Shown: positions 1 through 8,151, counted from the first letter of the stretch. The stretch is DNA of 64,000 bases from Embleya scabrispora (GCF_002024165.1 NZ_MWQN01000001.1:1240001-1304000); one strand, 5' to 3'. The notes: a model not told the origin generated them from the letters alone. Numbers and translations are program-made.

Positions 1-225
1 CTCGCAGCGAGGGCCTTCAGAATCTCAATGGAAAAACCACGAAATGGAAAACACTTGATCTGACCACTGTAAATATGGTGGTACTCAAGGTGCCAACTGC
101 AGCAGCTTCACCCGTCGACATCGTCGCCGAATCTTATCGAGCTCTTTCCGGCGATGGAATCTCTGCCTGAAAATCTATCACCCGCAGATTACTTCTGACC
201 GCCAGTGCGACCCCAAGGAGGCTTC

Positions 226-1008
226 ATGACTACTTCGCGATTGACCAAAGGAGTCATCCTGGGGTGCACTGCGGGTCTAACGGCAGCAGTCCTGACACTT
301 CCATCGGCTTCTGCCGGCGTGAACGAATGCGGTGATCTCATCATCTGCATCGATATTCCAACCCCGGGCAATGCCACCGTCAGTGGAGGAACGGGTGGAG
401 GGGGGCAAGGTGCCACAGGGGGTGGATCGGGTCCCAGCAACCCCTTCCCCGACTCGGGAGCCGGGGGTATCGCCGGAGCCACCACCGGTAACACCACTGC
501 GGGTGGTGGGGGTGGCGCTTTGACAGCCGCCCAAGTGGCGGCTCTCGCCGTTGCTCAACTCGAGCTTCGCAAGCCCAAGGTATTCATGACTCCCGGCGAG
601 GGAAAAATTGGCCTCGTCGGTCTTCCCGTTTGGCTTTGGATCGACACCTCCGATCCACACAGATGGTCCCGCGAAGGAGTGGAGAAAACACTCAAAGTGG
701 GCGATGTCCAAGTGACTGTGACGGCATATTCGACCAGCGTCACCTGGGATATGGGCGACGGGCATGAAAAGACATGCGAAAATCCGGGAAGGGAATATAC
801 ACCTGCTGACGGAAGCAAGGAATCACCCTTGTGCGGTTACAAGTACACCAAAAATTCCGGAAGCCAGCCCAAGGACAAGTACACCGTGACGGCGACGGTA
901 AATTGGAAAGCATACTACGTGGACGGCGGAGGTCGACATGAACTCTCCGACCTGGCGGGCGCATCGTCCACCACCGCCCGGGTAGGCGAACTGCAGGTGA
1001 TGAACTAA
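226..1008 (+). CDS. secreted protein with PKD-like domain
   Basis: A 260-residue exported protein of unknown function. The start at 226 is chosen because AAGGAG (215-220) lies five bases upstream; an in-frame GTG at 205 has no such site. Residues 1-31 form a signal peptide (Lys-Gly, hydrophobic run, ASA-G cleavage site). Residues about 50-105 are a glycine/threonine-rich linker. The C-terminal half has a WDMGDG motif followed by a beta-rich stretch ending DKYTVTATVNW, the pattern of PKD-type immunoglobulin-like folds, and four cysteines that could form disulfides. It stands alone, its downstream neighbour being a decayed gene. Codon use is less GC-biased than in most neighbours. Export and fold are well supported; the role is unknown. 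Confidence 0.85.
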   Translation: MTTSRLTKGVILGCTAGLTAAVLTLPSASAGVNECGDLIICIDIPTPGNATVSGGTGGGGQGATGGGSGPSNPFPDSGAGGIAGATTGNTTAGGGGGALTAAQVAALAVAQLELRKPKVFMTPGEGKIGLVGLPVWLWIDTSDPHRWSREGVEKTLKVGDVQVTVTAYSTSVTWDMGDGHEKTCENPGREYTPADGSKESPLCGYKYTKNSGSQPKDKYTVTATVNWKAYYVDGGGRHELSDLAGASSTTARVGELQVMN

Positions 1009-1499
1009 ATTCTCCCCATCAGCACAGCCGACCCGAAAATAATTCGGCCATCAACCATTTCGCGAGCGGCGGTCATTCCGGCTGGTTGCAATCCTCCAAA
1101 AAAGTTTGACGCACCCTCATTTAAGCAATCGACCTCCAAGCTGAACTTCAAGAGCGAGACAAGAGCCAAGCCACCGATGGTCAACTGGCTTTGTGCTGTT
1201 GTAAGTGGTCAGCGTGTAACGAACACGGGGATGCCGTGGGCGAGTTCGACAACCAGCCAGTGAAAAGTGGGGCGGCCAGCCGAGCAGCCGCCTGCATCTG
1301 CCACTCAGCCCGTAGTGGGTGAACGTTCACGTGTGAGATTGCGGAACATAAGCGCAAGGCAACGTTAGGCATCAGTGGGATCGACACCGCCGTGGGATGG
1401 AATTTCCGTTGCGGTCAGGCGACGGTCCAGCCTGGGGTTTTGTCCATCGTGGTGGCTTGGGCGGGGGTGGTTTGGGTGGCTTGGAAGTCGGCTGCTCGG
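1009..1499. other. gene-poor stretch
   Basis: No open frame here has convincing actinomycete codon use. Short frames on both strands are scattered and lack ribosome binding sites. It probably holds decayed DNA continuous with the pentapeptide-repeat pseudogene on its right. Confidence 0.4.
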
Positions 1500-2022
1500 G
1501 GGCAGGGAGGCTAGGTTGCTGCCTCATAGGCGGGCGTTTTTGGGGCTGCGCCGTGCAGTGTTGAGCCGGGTAGGCCGCAGGTTGTCACCACGGCCTTTTG
1601 CGGGCGGGTGGTGGTCAGGTCTGCCTTGTGTATGTGGGCGTCGGTGAAGGTTGCCTGGGTAAGGTTGGCTCCCGGGGGGCGACGAACGAACAGTCTCCGC
1701 TCATTGCTACGGACACCGTGTGGGTGTACTGCCGGAACACGCTGCCGAGCGGTTTGCGGTCGATGAACCGGTGTTGAAGAGTGTGCAGCGTTTGAGCGTG
1801 TAGTTCGTGAATGCCGTTCCCGTGTGCCGCGACGCGGTGTATCGCACGCCCGTGGACGTGCACTCGTCGAACACCGCGTCCTCGTTGACGGCCTCGGTCC
1901 AGGTCACGTCCAGGGACGAACAGCGCGTGTGCTGCGCGGTGTTTCCTCAGCTCTGTCCCGTGCCAGTCCTCGTCGCGGAACGCGAGCGCCTCGTCGGGGA
2001 GGGCCATCTCTCCATCGAACAC
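1500..2022 (-). pseudogene. decayed pentapeptide-repeat protein gene
   Basis: Read leftwards from the ATG at 2022, this stretch gives pieces of a pentapeptide-repeat protein scattered over two frames. The first frame gives FRDEDWHGTELR. A second frame (about 1907-1740) gives AVFDECTSTGVRY and FTNYTLKRCTLFNT. The first frame returns with FRQYT and GDCSFVAP. A further shift gives GANLTQATFTDAHIHKADL at about 1685-1625. A(N/D)LxxAxF-type five-residue periodicity is clear in the last piece. At least three frameshifts separate the pieces, so no intact protein can be made. Intact relatives form right-handed beta-helices. The right-hand neighbour is a TetR gene ending at 2033, so the start survives while the body has decayed. 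Confidence 0.6.
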
Positions 2023-2032
2023 GCCGCCCCGC

Positions 2033-2620
2033 TCAGTTCGGTGAGGCGATGCCCGTGACCATCCCCTGCGCCAGTGCTCGGGCCGCCGGGCCCGTGGCCT
2101 GCCCGGCCTGCCCGGTGACCAGGGTGTAGAGGGCGCCGGCGAAGAGCGTGATCAGCGTGGCGACGTCCGCGCGCGACGTGCGCAGGCCGAGGGCGCGGTG
2201 CTGGGCCAGGGTGAAGTCCACGGCCTCCGTCTGCATGTGGTCCAGCGTGCGCTGGAGTTCGGGGCGGCGGGTGGCCTCGAGGGTCAGTTCGTACACGGCC
2301 AGATAGCGCGCCCGGTGCATCGTGGCCGAGAACTCCAGCGACATCGCGATCAGGTCGACCAGGCCGCCCCGGTCGATCGGGCCGGCCACCGTCTCGTGTG
2401 CGGCGGTCATGTCGGCGCGGTGCAGTTCCAGGACGCGCTCCGCCGCGGCGCCCAGCAGGACGTCGCGGCTGCGGAAGTAGTTCGACGTGGTACCCGCCGG
2501 CAGCCCCGCCGCCTCGTCCACCGCGCGGTGGCTGAAGCCGTGTACGCCGGCCCGGGCCAGGACCTCGATCGCGCCGTCCGCGATGGCGCGCCGACGGGCG
2601 CTGTTGGGGGGTGGTGCCAT
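2033..2620 (-). CDS. TetR/AcrR family transcriptional regulator
   Basis: A 195-residue repressor-like protein. Residues about 8-55 carry the TetR helix-turn-helix (RAIADGAIEVLARAG then HRAVDEAAGLPAGTTSNYF), and the rest is an alpha-helical ligand-binding domain. It is divergently transcribed from the FAD-dependent monooxygenase starting at 2730, and a clean palindrome lies between them at 2639-2660. By the usual logic of such pairs it should repress both itself and the monooxygenase, with release by a substrate or product of that enzyme. The ligand cannot be told from sequence. Confidence 0.92.
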   Translation of the reverse strand: MAPPPNSARRRAIADGAIEVLARAGVHGFSHRAVDEAAGLPAGTTSNYFRSRDVLLGAAAERVLELHRADMTAAHETVAGPIDRGGLVDLIAMSLEFSATMHRARYLAVYELTLEATRRPELQRTLDHMQTEAVDFTLAQHRALGLRTSRADVATLITLFAGALYTLVTGQAGQATGPAARALAQGMVTGIASPN

Positions 2621-2638
2621 GCGGCTCAGATTATCAGG

Positions 2639-2660
2639 ACTGTGATAGTACTATCCGAGT
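2639..2660. promoter_or_regulatory. probable TetR operator
   Basis: The perfect 12-base palindrome GATAGTACTATC (2644-2655) is flanked symmetrically by ACT (2639-2641) and AGT (2658-2660) about the same centre. It lies in the 109-base gap between the divergent TetR and monooxygenase genes, where an operator controlling both would sit. Confidence 0.6.
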
Positions 2661-2729
2661 AGTGGCATCCCAGGGCCGCCGGTCACCGGTCGCCGTCCAC
2701 TCCACCGCATCCGCAACACGAGGGGCATC

Positions 2730-3953
2730 ATGCGAATACTGGTCATCGGCGCGGGCATCGGCGGACTCGCGGCGGCGCGCGCCCTGCACACGGACGGGCA
2801 CGACGTCACCGTCTACGAACGGGCGTCGGCACTGCGCACCTCCGGCTCGGCGCTCACCCTCTGGAGCAACGGCACCGGCATCCTCGCCGACCTCGGCGTC
2901 CCCACCGAAGGCCTCGGCGCACCCATCGATCTGCTCGAACAACGCGACTACGACGGACGCGTCCTGATGCGGATCGACGTCTCACTCGCCGCCATCCGCT
3001 ATGGCCACCCCCACCTCGCCACACCCCGCCGCGACCTGATCCGCCGCCTGGCCGAAGCCCTGCCCACGCACCGAGTCGACACAGAGGTCAACACCGACTC
3101 CGAGACCAAAGGGGCGAACGAGAACGCGGCCACCACCACGATCGCCTTCGACAAGCCCTGCACCGCGATCGCCCAATCCCCCGACCACGCCCGGGCGACC
3201 TTCGCCGACGGCAGCACCGACGCCGCCGACCTGATCATCGGCGCCGACGGCGCCCGCTCGGTCGTCCGCCGGCACGTATGGGGCTCCGACCCCACCACCC
3301 CGACCGGCTGGGTCACCTGGCAGGGGCTGACCCCGATCGACATCGACGTGGTCCACGAGCGCCGCGGCCTGATGATCGTCGGCCCCGAGGGCATGTGCGG
3401 CCTGATGCCCGCCGGCAACGGCCTGCTCCAGTGGTGGTTCGACGTCCGCCGCGACCCGGCCGAACCACCACCGGCCTCGCCGATCGCCGCACTGCGCAAG
3501 CGTTTCGGGCACTGGGCCGCGCCGGTCCCCCACGTGCTGGCGACGGTCACCGACGCGGACGTCGAGTACTTCGCCCACCACCGCCACAAGGTCCCACGCA
3601 CCTGGAGCCTCGGCCGGACCACCCTCCTCGGCGACGCGGCGCACACGATGCCGCCGACCGTCGCCCAGGGCGGCAACCAGGCCCTGGAGGACGCCTGGGC
3701 CCTGGCCCGCGCCCTGCGCCGCACTGCCGACATCCCCGAGGCGCTTGCCGACTACCGGAGTTCGCGCGCCCGCCGCGCTTCCCTGACCGCCCGCCGCGCC
3801 GGCTCGGAGACAACAAACAAATACCTGCCGACCCTCTCCCGCCTGACCCCCGACGCCCTGATCAGCCGCTACCACACCCGCTGGCTCCGGCAGATCAGCA
3901 CCTACCTGTCGGACGGCCCGGCCCCGATCAACACCGTCCCCACATCCGCATAG
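2730..3953 (+). CDS. FAD-dependent aromatic monooxygenase-type oxidoreductase
   Basis: A 407-residue flavoprotein of the p-hydroxybenzoate hydroxylase class, expected to hydroxylate an aromatic or polyketide-like substrate with NAD(P)H and oxygen. Three signature sites are present: the N-terminal dinucleotide motif VIGAGIGGLAAARAL (residues 4-18), the DG motif GADGARSVVRR (about 171-181) and the GD motif GDAAHTMPP (about 301). Length is normal for the class. GAGGGG lies just before the ATG. It is divergent from a TetR gene with an operator between them, so expression is probably induced by a small molecule. The substrate is unknown; antibiotic inactivation and catabolism are both possible. 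Confidence 0.9.
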   Translation: MRILVIGAGIGGLAAARALHTDGHDVTVYERASALRTSGSALTLWSNGTGILADLGVPTEGLGAPIDLLEQRDYDGRVLMRIDVSLAAIRYGHPHLATPRRDLIRRLAEALPTHRVDTEVNTDSETKGANENAATTTIAFDKPCTAIAQSPDHARATFADGSTDAADLIIGADGARSVVRRHVWGSDPTTPTGWVTWQGLTPIDIDVVHERRGLMIVGPEGMCGLMPAGNGLLQWWFDVRRDPAEPPPASPIAALRKRFGHWAAPVPHVLATVTDADVEYFAHHRHKVPRTWSLGRTTLLGDAAHTMPPTVAQGGNQALEDAWALARALRRTADIPEALADYRSSRARRASLTARRAGSETTNKYLPTLSRLTPDALISRYHTRWLRQISTYLSDGPAPINTVPTSA

Positions 3954-3990
3954 CGCACCCACGACGCCACGACAACGAACACCCCACCCG

Positions 3991-4476
3991 CTACCCCGCG
4001 TCCACCACCACGAACCGAAAGCCCAACGCCTCCAGAAAAGCCCGCAGGAGGTCGTCCGGCGTCCCCTCCGCGCGCAGCGTGGTGTCCAACGCCGCCTCAT
4101 CGGGCGTGAGTCCGGCCTCGCGCGCCCAGCCCAAGGCGCGCGGCAGCACCCGCTCCGGCGGCGGCCCGAGTTCCGGATCCAACGCGTACGACCTGGCCGC
4201 GCGCGGCGCGAGCGCGCAATGCCATACGTCGCCCCCACCCGGACTCTGCGCGTCGATCATCGCGAAGTGGCCGGACACCACGTCGGCTGTCAACACCGGC
4301 GCGTCCGTGTCCGCCATCAACGTCGGCCCCGGATCCAACCCCGACGACAGCAGCAGAACCTGCCAGTCGCCGTCGCGAGCCGACCACCGCGGTTCACCGC
4401 CGGCCTGCTGGACGGCCGGCAATTCCAACAGGGGCCACGCCGACCGGGCGACGACATATACACCGAAGTTACCCAT
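3991..4476 (-). CDS. hypothetical protein
   Basis: About 161 residues beginning MGNFGVYVVARSAWPL. A GTG at 4497 and an ATG at 4488 are alternative starts; I chose 4476 because the domain-like sequence begins there. It is mixed alpha/beta with no signal peptide or membrane segment and ends GFRFVVVDAG. Codon use is typical of the genome, so it is a real gene, but I do not recognise the family. It converges on the monooxygenase gene and is divergent from the mycothiol-dependent enzyme gene at 4592. Confidence 0.7.
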   Translation of the reverse strand: MGNFGVYVVARSAWPLLELPAVQQAGGEPRWSARDGDWQVLLLSSGLDPGPTLMADTDAPVLTADVVSGHFAMIDAQSPGGGDVWHCALAPRAARSYALDPELGPPPERVLPRALGWAREAGLTPDEAALDTTLRAEGTPDDLLRAFLEALGFRFVVVDAG

Positions 4477-4591
4477 CACCCCCAGCATAGGACGCACCGA
4501 CGACCCATCGCCGCGATTCGCCCCGAGCGGCCGGTTGCCCGCGGCCCATCAAGCCTGTTCCCCCGCCGATCCCACGTGAGAACGTGGCCCA

Positions 4592-5332
4592 ATGGACATT
4601 GCCACGCATCTCGACATGCTGCGCGCCGACGGCGAGTCGCTCGCCCGTGCGGCCGAACGGGCAGGGTTGGACGCAGAGGTGCCGTCCTGCCCCGACTGGC
4701 GGGTACACGATCTCCTCGAACACCTGGGCGGCGTGCACCGATGGGCCGCGTACATCGTGGGATCCGGCAGCGTCGAACGGCCGAGCCGGGAGGACACCGC
4801 GGACCTGTTCCGCGCCCCCACCGACCGGGACCTCTTCGAGTGGTACCGAAGCACCCACGCCGATCTGCTGGAGACGCTCGGTACGGCGGCCCCCGACGCC
4901 CCGGGGTGGACCTTCTTCGAGGCACCGTCCACGGTCGCCTTCTGGGCGCGACGCCAGGCGCACGAGACGGCCGTTCATCGCGTCGACGCGGAACTCGCGG
5001 CCGGTCTGCCCTCCGCCGTGCCCACGGATTTCGCCGCCGACGGAATCGACGAACTGCTGTGCGGATTCCTCGCCCACGCCCGGAACAAAGGTGCCGCCGA
5101 CCCGCCGCTGAGCATCGCGGTCACTCCGGACGACGCCTCGGCCGCCTGGACCATGCGGATCGGCACCGCCGATCGACGCGTCGTACGCGCCGCCGAACCC
5201 GCCGACCTCACGGTGTCCGGTCCGGCCGAAAGGCTGTACCTGCTGCTGTGGAACCGGGCCGACACCACCGGCTGCCGCCTCGACGGCGACCTCGAAGTCC
5301 TTTCCCACTGGCGTGAGTCGACCAAGATCTGA
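4592..5332 (+). CDS. maleylpyruvate isomerase family mycothiol-dependent enzyme
   Basis: A 246-residue protein with an N-terminal DinB/MDMPI four-helix domain (CPDWRVHDLLEHLGGVHRW at about 32-50; FWARRQAHETAVHRVDAE at about 116-133) and a C-terminal MDMPI domain ending in a GDLEVLSHW-type strand. In this family the helical domain binds a metal through histidines, and mycothiol, the actinobacterial thiol, is the cofactor. Known members isomerise maleylpyruvate or transfer thiols, but most paralogues have unknown substrates. It stands alone, with a strong hairpin terminator about 80 bases downstream. Confidence 0.88.
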   Translation: MDIATHLDMLRADGESLARAAERAGLDAEVPSCPDWRVHDLLEHLGGVHRWAAYIVGSGSVERPSREDTADLFRAPTDRDLFEWYRSTHADLLETLGTAAPDAPGWTFFEAPSTVAFWARRQAHETAVHRVDAELAAGLPSAVPTDFAADGIDELLCGFLAHARNKGAADPPLSIAVTPDDASAAWTMRIGTADRRVVRAAEPADLTVSGPAERLYLLLWNRADTTGCRLDGDLEVLSHWRESTKI

Positions 5333-5414
5333 GCCTGACACCGGCTCGGCGGGGGCGGTGCATGGCCGTCGGCACGCAGTCGGAGAACGTCGGATCGAGT
5401 CCGATCGAGAGGGT

Positions 5415-5449
5415 GGGCCTCCGCGGGGCTAGCCTGCCCGCGGAGGCCC
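5415..5449. terminator. hairpin terminator, 13-bp stem
   Basis: A perfect 13-base-pair stem (arms 5415-5427 and 5437-5449, beginning GGGCCTCCGCGGG) with a 9-base loop. It can serve the rightward gene ending at 5332 and the leftward RNA region that ends near 5480. Confidence 0.65.
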
Positions 5450-5486
5450 GCTGTGCCGCCCTATCGGGCACGCCGGCACGTTTAAG

Positions 5487-5600
5487 GACCGGGGTCGTCT
5501 TGAAAGTCGTCGCGTTCTACCTTTGAACTACCAGGCCACGAGCGGCCCGGGCTGGAGTCGAACCAGCAACCGACGACTGGAGCCCCGTCCGGTCGATCCG
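5487..5600 (-). ncRNA. tRNA-like RNA with permuted arms, copy 2
   Basis: Read leftwards the arms follow in this order: helix strand AGTCGTCG (5578-5571); T arm GCTGG/CCAGC (5567-5551) with loop TTCGACT; acceptor strands CCGGGCC (5550-5544) and GGCCTGG (5537-5531) closed by a six-base loop; D arm GTTC/GAAC (5528-5514) with loop AAAGGTA; then CGACGACT (5512-5505), which pairs perfectly with the first strand. Outer pairs GGGG/CCCC and GACC/GGTC extend the helix to 5600 and 5487. This is a tRNA shape with the 3' half encoded before the 5' half. YrlA-type bacterial Y RNAs have such a tRNA-mimic module; a circularly permuted tRNA gene is the alternative. Confidence 0.55.
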
Positions 5601-5629
5601 GCGATGGGCGGCGATGCTGAGTCTGGAGC

Positions 5630-5760
5630 AAGAGTCTGAGATTGATCGCGGGCTGCCTCTGCCGACTTGGGCCACCCCGGCTCGTGGTGCCGGGGGAAGG
5701 ATTCGAACCTCCACCGTTACCCGCGTTCGTCACGACAAGCTTCAGTTTCAGCTTGCGCTC
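5630..5760 (-). ncRNA. tRNA-like RNA with permuted arms, copy 1
   Basis: It has the same architecture as the copy to its left. Helix strand CGCGGGT (5725-5719) pairs with GCCCGCG (5653-5647). Between them are the T arm GGAGG/CCTTC (5712-5696) with loop TTCGAAT, acceptor strands CCCCGGC (5695-5689) and GCCGGGG (5681-5675) joined by ACCACGA, and a D arm GCC/GGC (5672-5655) whose loop contains GG. GGAG and CAAG near 5757-5749 can pair with CTTG and CTCC near 5632-5625, extending the stem. An ordinary tRNA cannot be drawn because the 5' acceptor strand lies after the 3' strand. Boundaries are estimates. It follows the DUF7873 gene on the same strand. Confidence 0.55.
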
Positions 5761-5768
5761 CTCGCGCA

Positions 5769-5790
5769 CCCCCGACCCTCCGGTCGGGGG
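5769..5790 (-). terminator. hairpin after the DUF7873 gene
   Basis: A 9-base-pair stem (arms 5769-5777 and 5782-5790, CCCCCGACC type) with a four-base loop lies 11 bases past the stop of the leftward gene. It may end that transcript or form the 5' boundary of the tRNA-like RNAs. Confidence 0.5.
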
Positions 5791-5801
5791 ATTCTCGAAG
5801 C

Positions 5802-6548
5802 CTACTCGCCCTGGCCGTTGCCGAGCAGGTAGGCGAAGACCGCGTCGCCGATCCGACGGTCCGTCACTTCCGCGCCGTTGGCTTCCTCGCGGGCGAACTT
5901 GACCGCCCGCTGCAGCTTTTCGACCCGCTCGACGAGTTCGTTCACGCGCCGGGCGGGGAGCGCGCCCGAGAACTTGACGGTGGTCCAGTAGCCGGCGGCG
6001 ATGTCCTCGAAGTACATCTCGACCTGGGCCGGGTGGTGTTCGGTCGCCTCGGCCTTGACGTGGTTGCGCGGGACCTTCTTGGTCCGCACGGTACGCACCG
6101 GCTCGGTGCGCCAGGAGTCCGTGGAGGGGTCGAGCGTCCACGTCTCGGCGGCGTCCAGGATCGGCAGCTTGCGCACGAAGGTGTGCACGTCGACCAGTTG
6201 CTTCTCCAGGAAGAGCAGGTACGACACCGGAACGTCGCGCAGCAACGGCGTGCCGTCCACGACCACGTCGGCGCGCGCCTCGCAGTTGGCCCAGTCCTTG
6301 GTCGCGGTCACGTCGAAGAGCCGGGTCAGCGTGCCGGTGACGGAACGCAGCACCTCCTCGCCCTTGACCTGCACCCGGGTCGACTCGGGCGGCAGTTGCT
6401 CGCCCTCCTCGTCCTTGGGCTGGTAGGTGCGCGAGATGCCCGACAGCAACGCGCCCTTCTGGACCCGCTGGTGAGCATCCGTCAATTCCTGGAAGGACTT
6501 GGTCTTGACGCCCTTCTCCACCGCGATGATCTGGTTCAATTTCGCCAC
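5802..6548 (-). CDS. DUF7873 family protein
   Basis: A 248-residue soluble protein starting MAKLNQIIAVEKGVKTK, matching my memory of an actinobacterial family of unknown function (DUF7873). It has charged helices at the N terminus (residues 10-45), a mixed beta region, and a helical C terminus (RRVNELVERVEKLQRAVKFAREEAN). No catalytic motif is visible and there is no signal or membrane segment. The notable context is the two tRNA-like RNAs directly downstream on the same strand. Whether the protein binds or depends on them is an inference from position only. Confidence 0.8.
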   Translation of the reverse strand: MAKLNQIIAVEKGVKTKSFQELTDAHQRVQKGALLSGISRTYQPKDEEGEQLPPESTRVQVKGEEVLRSVTGTLTRLFDVTATKDWANCEARADVVVDGTPLLRDVPVSYLLFLEKQLVDVHTFVRKLPILDAAETWTLDPSTDSWRTEPVRTVRTKKVPRNHVKAEATEHHPAQVEMYFEDIAAGYWTTVKFSGALPARRVNELVERVEKLQRAVKFAREEANGAEVTDRRIGDAVFAYLLGNGQGE

Positions 6549-6856
6549 GCCGCGACGCTAGCAGCAGAACACCACCGCCGGACAAAGGTTTTCGCGTGGA
6601 TGCGCCGCCGGGGGACGGGCCGATCAAACCCGGCCCGCCCCTGGGCGCACGATCGCCCCGGCGGCAAGGTCGTCGTCGCCGACGATCCGATAGGTGGCGT
6701 TGAGTTGCCACGGACCCACGAGCCCCTCGATCCGCTCCGCCCGACGCTGCTCGCTCGCGCCGATGAGCATCGCCGCATCCCCCTCGTTTCCGTGTTTCCG
6801 TCGTCGTGTTCAGCCAACCCCGAACCGCCCCGCGATCGCCCGTCCCCCGGAAACGC
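6549..6856. other. intergenic, nearly empty
   Basis: About 300 bases between the DUF7873 start and a TetR stop. Apart from a possible 48-codon frame on the minus strand (6624-6770) nothing is visible. Confidence 0.4.
6624..6770 (-). CDS. possible small protein or gene remnant
   Basis: A 48-codon frame, MLIGASEQRRAERIEGLVG at the start and ending VRPGAGRV, with GAGGGGG about eight bases before the ATG. The sequence looks protein-like (WQLNATYRIVGDDDLAAG), but I recognise no family. It could equally be the end of a lost gene. Confidence 0.25.
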   Translation of the reverse strand: MLIGASEQRRAERIEGLVGPWQLNATYRIVGDDDLAAGAIVRPGAGRV

Positions 6857-7450
6857 CTACTCGATCCCCGCCAGCAGAGCCCTGACCGCCGATTCGAAGC
6901 GCTCGTCGTGATCGGCCCGCGTACCCAACCCCGCCGCCAACGCCCGGGTCAGACACGGCAGTTCCATCGCCGCCACCGCCGGGACGTCCCCGGAGTCCCC
7001 ACCCCCGGCATCCAGTTCGGCCAACGTATGCCCGATCACGAACGTGGTGACCGCATTGAGGAGCTGGAACGCCCGCAGCGGCGCCAGGCCCTCCGCGACC
7101 AGCGCCGCCGCGGCCCGCTCCACGGCCGCCAACGCCTCCGGAGTCGCGACCGGGCGGGTCGCGACGAGTGGAACGACCGCCGGATGGCGCAGCAGTTCGG
7201 CCCGGAACGCGTGGGCGAACTCGCCCAGCCACACCGCCCGCGGACCACTCGGCCGAGGCGCCACACTGGCCACGATCCGCTCGACCAGGCCGTCCAGCAC
7301 GGCGTCCTTGTTCGGCACGTAGTAGTACAGCGTCATCGCCTCGACCCCGAGCTCCGCCCCGAGCCGCCGCATCGACAACTTGGCGATGCCGTCGCGATCG
7401 GCGAGTGCGAGTGCCGCGTCCAGGACCTGCGCGCGGGAGAGCCGGCCCAT
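6857..7450 (-). CDS. TetR family transcriptional regulator
   Basis: A 197-residue regulator starting MGRLSRAQVLDAALALADRDG. The helix-turn-helix is at residues about 20-45 (SMRRLGAELGVEAMTLYYYVPNK), a form typical of regulators with the tetracycline-repressor-type C-terminal domain (TetR_C_1). Its ATG lies two bases past the stop of a second TetR gene on the same strand, so the two are probably co-translated. Neither has an enzyme or pump gene directly attached, so the target may be each other's promoter or a distant locus. Confidence 0.88.
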   Translation of the reverse strand: MGRLSRAQVLDAALALADRDGIAKLSMRRLGAELGVEAMTLYYYVPNKDAVLDGLVERIVASVAPRPSGPRAVWLGEFAHAFRAELLRHPAVVPLVATRPVATPEALAAVERAAAALVAEGLAPLRAFQLLNAVTTFVIGHTLAELDAGGGDSGDVPAVAAMELPCLTRALAAGLGTRADHDERFESAVRALLAGIE

Positions 7451-7452
7451 CG

Positions 7453-8151
7453 TCAGGCCAGCCCGAGCAGGTCGGCATGCCGGTCGACGGCATACGCGAA
7501 GAACGGATCGGCGGGATCGGCACTTCCGGCGAGTTGTCCGAACAGTTCGAAGCTCACGATGCCGAACACGCCGGTCCAGGCGAACACCGCCCGCGCCAAC
7601 GTCTCCGGCGATACGTCCAGACCACCCGCCTCGACCACGGCCTCGAACTGCTTCGCCAACGGCCCGGGCAGATCCCCCTCCCCGAAGGGCCGAGCAGGCC
7701 CCTGCCCCGAGCCGCGAAGGATCCCGAGAAGCGCGAACGGCACGCGCGAGAAGGGCGCCAGAGTGTCGTCCGGGGCCTGATAGCCGGGGACGGGCGAGCC
7801 GTAGATGAGCGCATACTCGTGCGGATGCTCGCGAGCCCACGCCCGCACCGCGCCGCACAGACCGCGCCAGGCGGCACGTGGATGCTCGGCCGGCCCCGCC
7901 GCCTCGACGGCACGCTCGACCCGCTCGCCCACCGCGTCGTAGGCGTCCACGATCAGCGCGGTCAGCAACTCGTCCCGGCTCGGGAAGTACCGATACAGCG
8001 CGGACGAGGCCATCCCCAGCTCTCGGGCCACGGCACGCAACGACAACCGCTGGGCGCCCTCGGCGGCGAGGTGTCGTCGTGCGACGTCCTTGATCTCGGA
8101 AGTGAGTTCGGCCCGGGCACGATCACGCGCGGTACGGGGAGCTGCGGTCAT
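7453..8151 (-). CDS. TetR family transcriptional regulator
   Basis: A 232-residue regulator starting MTAAPRTARDRARAELTSE. The helix-turn-helix reads LSLRAVARELGMASSALYRYF (about residues 37-57). A WHG-type C-terminal domain follows, with AWREHPHEYALIYGSPVPGY-like sequence in the middle, a pattern shared by many actinobacterial TetR proteins. It is the first gene of a two-regulator operon; the second begins two bases past its stop. A 12-base palindrome CGACCATGGTCG lies upstream at 8384-8395 and could be an operator, though that is weakly supported. Confidence 0.88.
   Translation of the reverse strand: MTAAPRTARDRARAELTSEIKDVARRHLAAEGAQRLSLRAVARELGMASSALYRYFPSRDELLTALIVDAYDAVGERVERAVEAAGPAEHPRAAWRGLCGAVRAWAREHPHEYALIYGSPVPGYQAPDDTLAPFSRVPFALLGILRGSGQGPARPFGEGDLPGPLAKQFEAVVEAGGLDVSPETLARAVFAWTGVFGIVSFELFGQLAGSADPADPFFAYAVDRHADLLGLA

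Noticed and set aside
1375..1647. A 90-codon plus-strand frame
   Set aside because: Trp/Gly/Arg-rich with no ribosome binding site, lying opposite the pentapeptide-repeat remnant.
5551..5712. Ordinary tRNA genes suggested by TTCGAAT and TTCGACT T-loops
   Set aside because: No 5' half precedes either T arm within tRNA length; the matching 5' acceptor and D arm lie after it. They are described as permuted tRNA-like RNAs instead.
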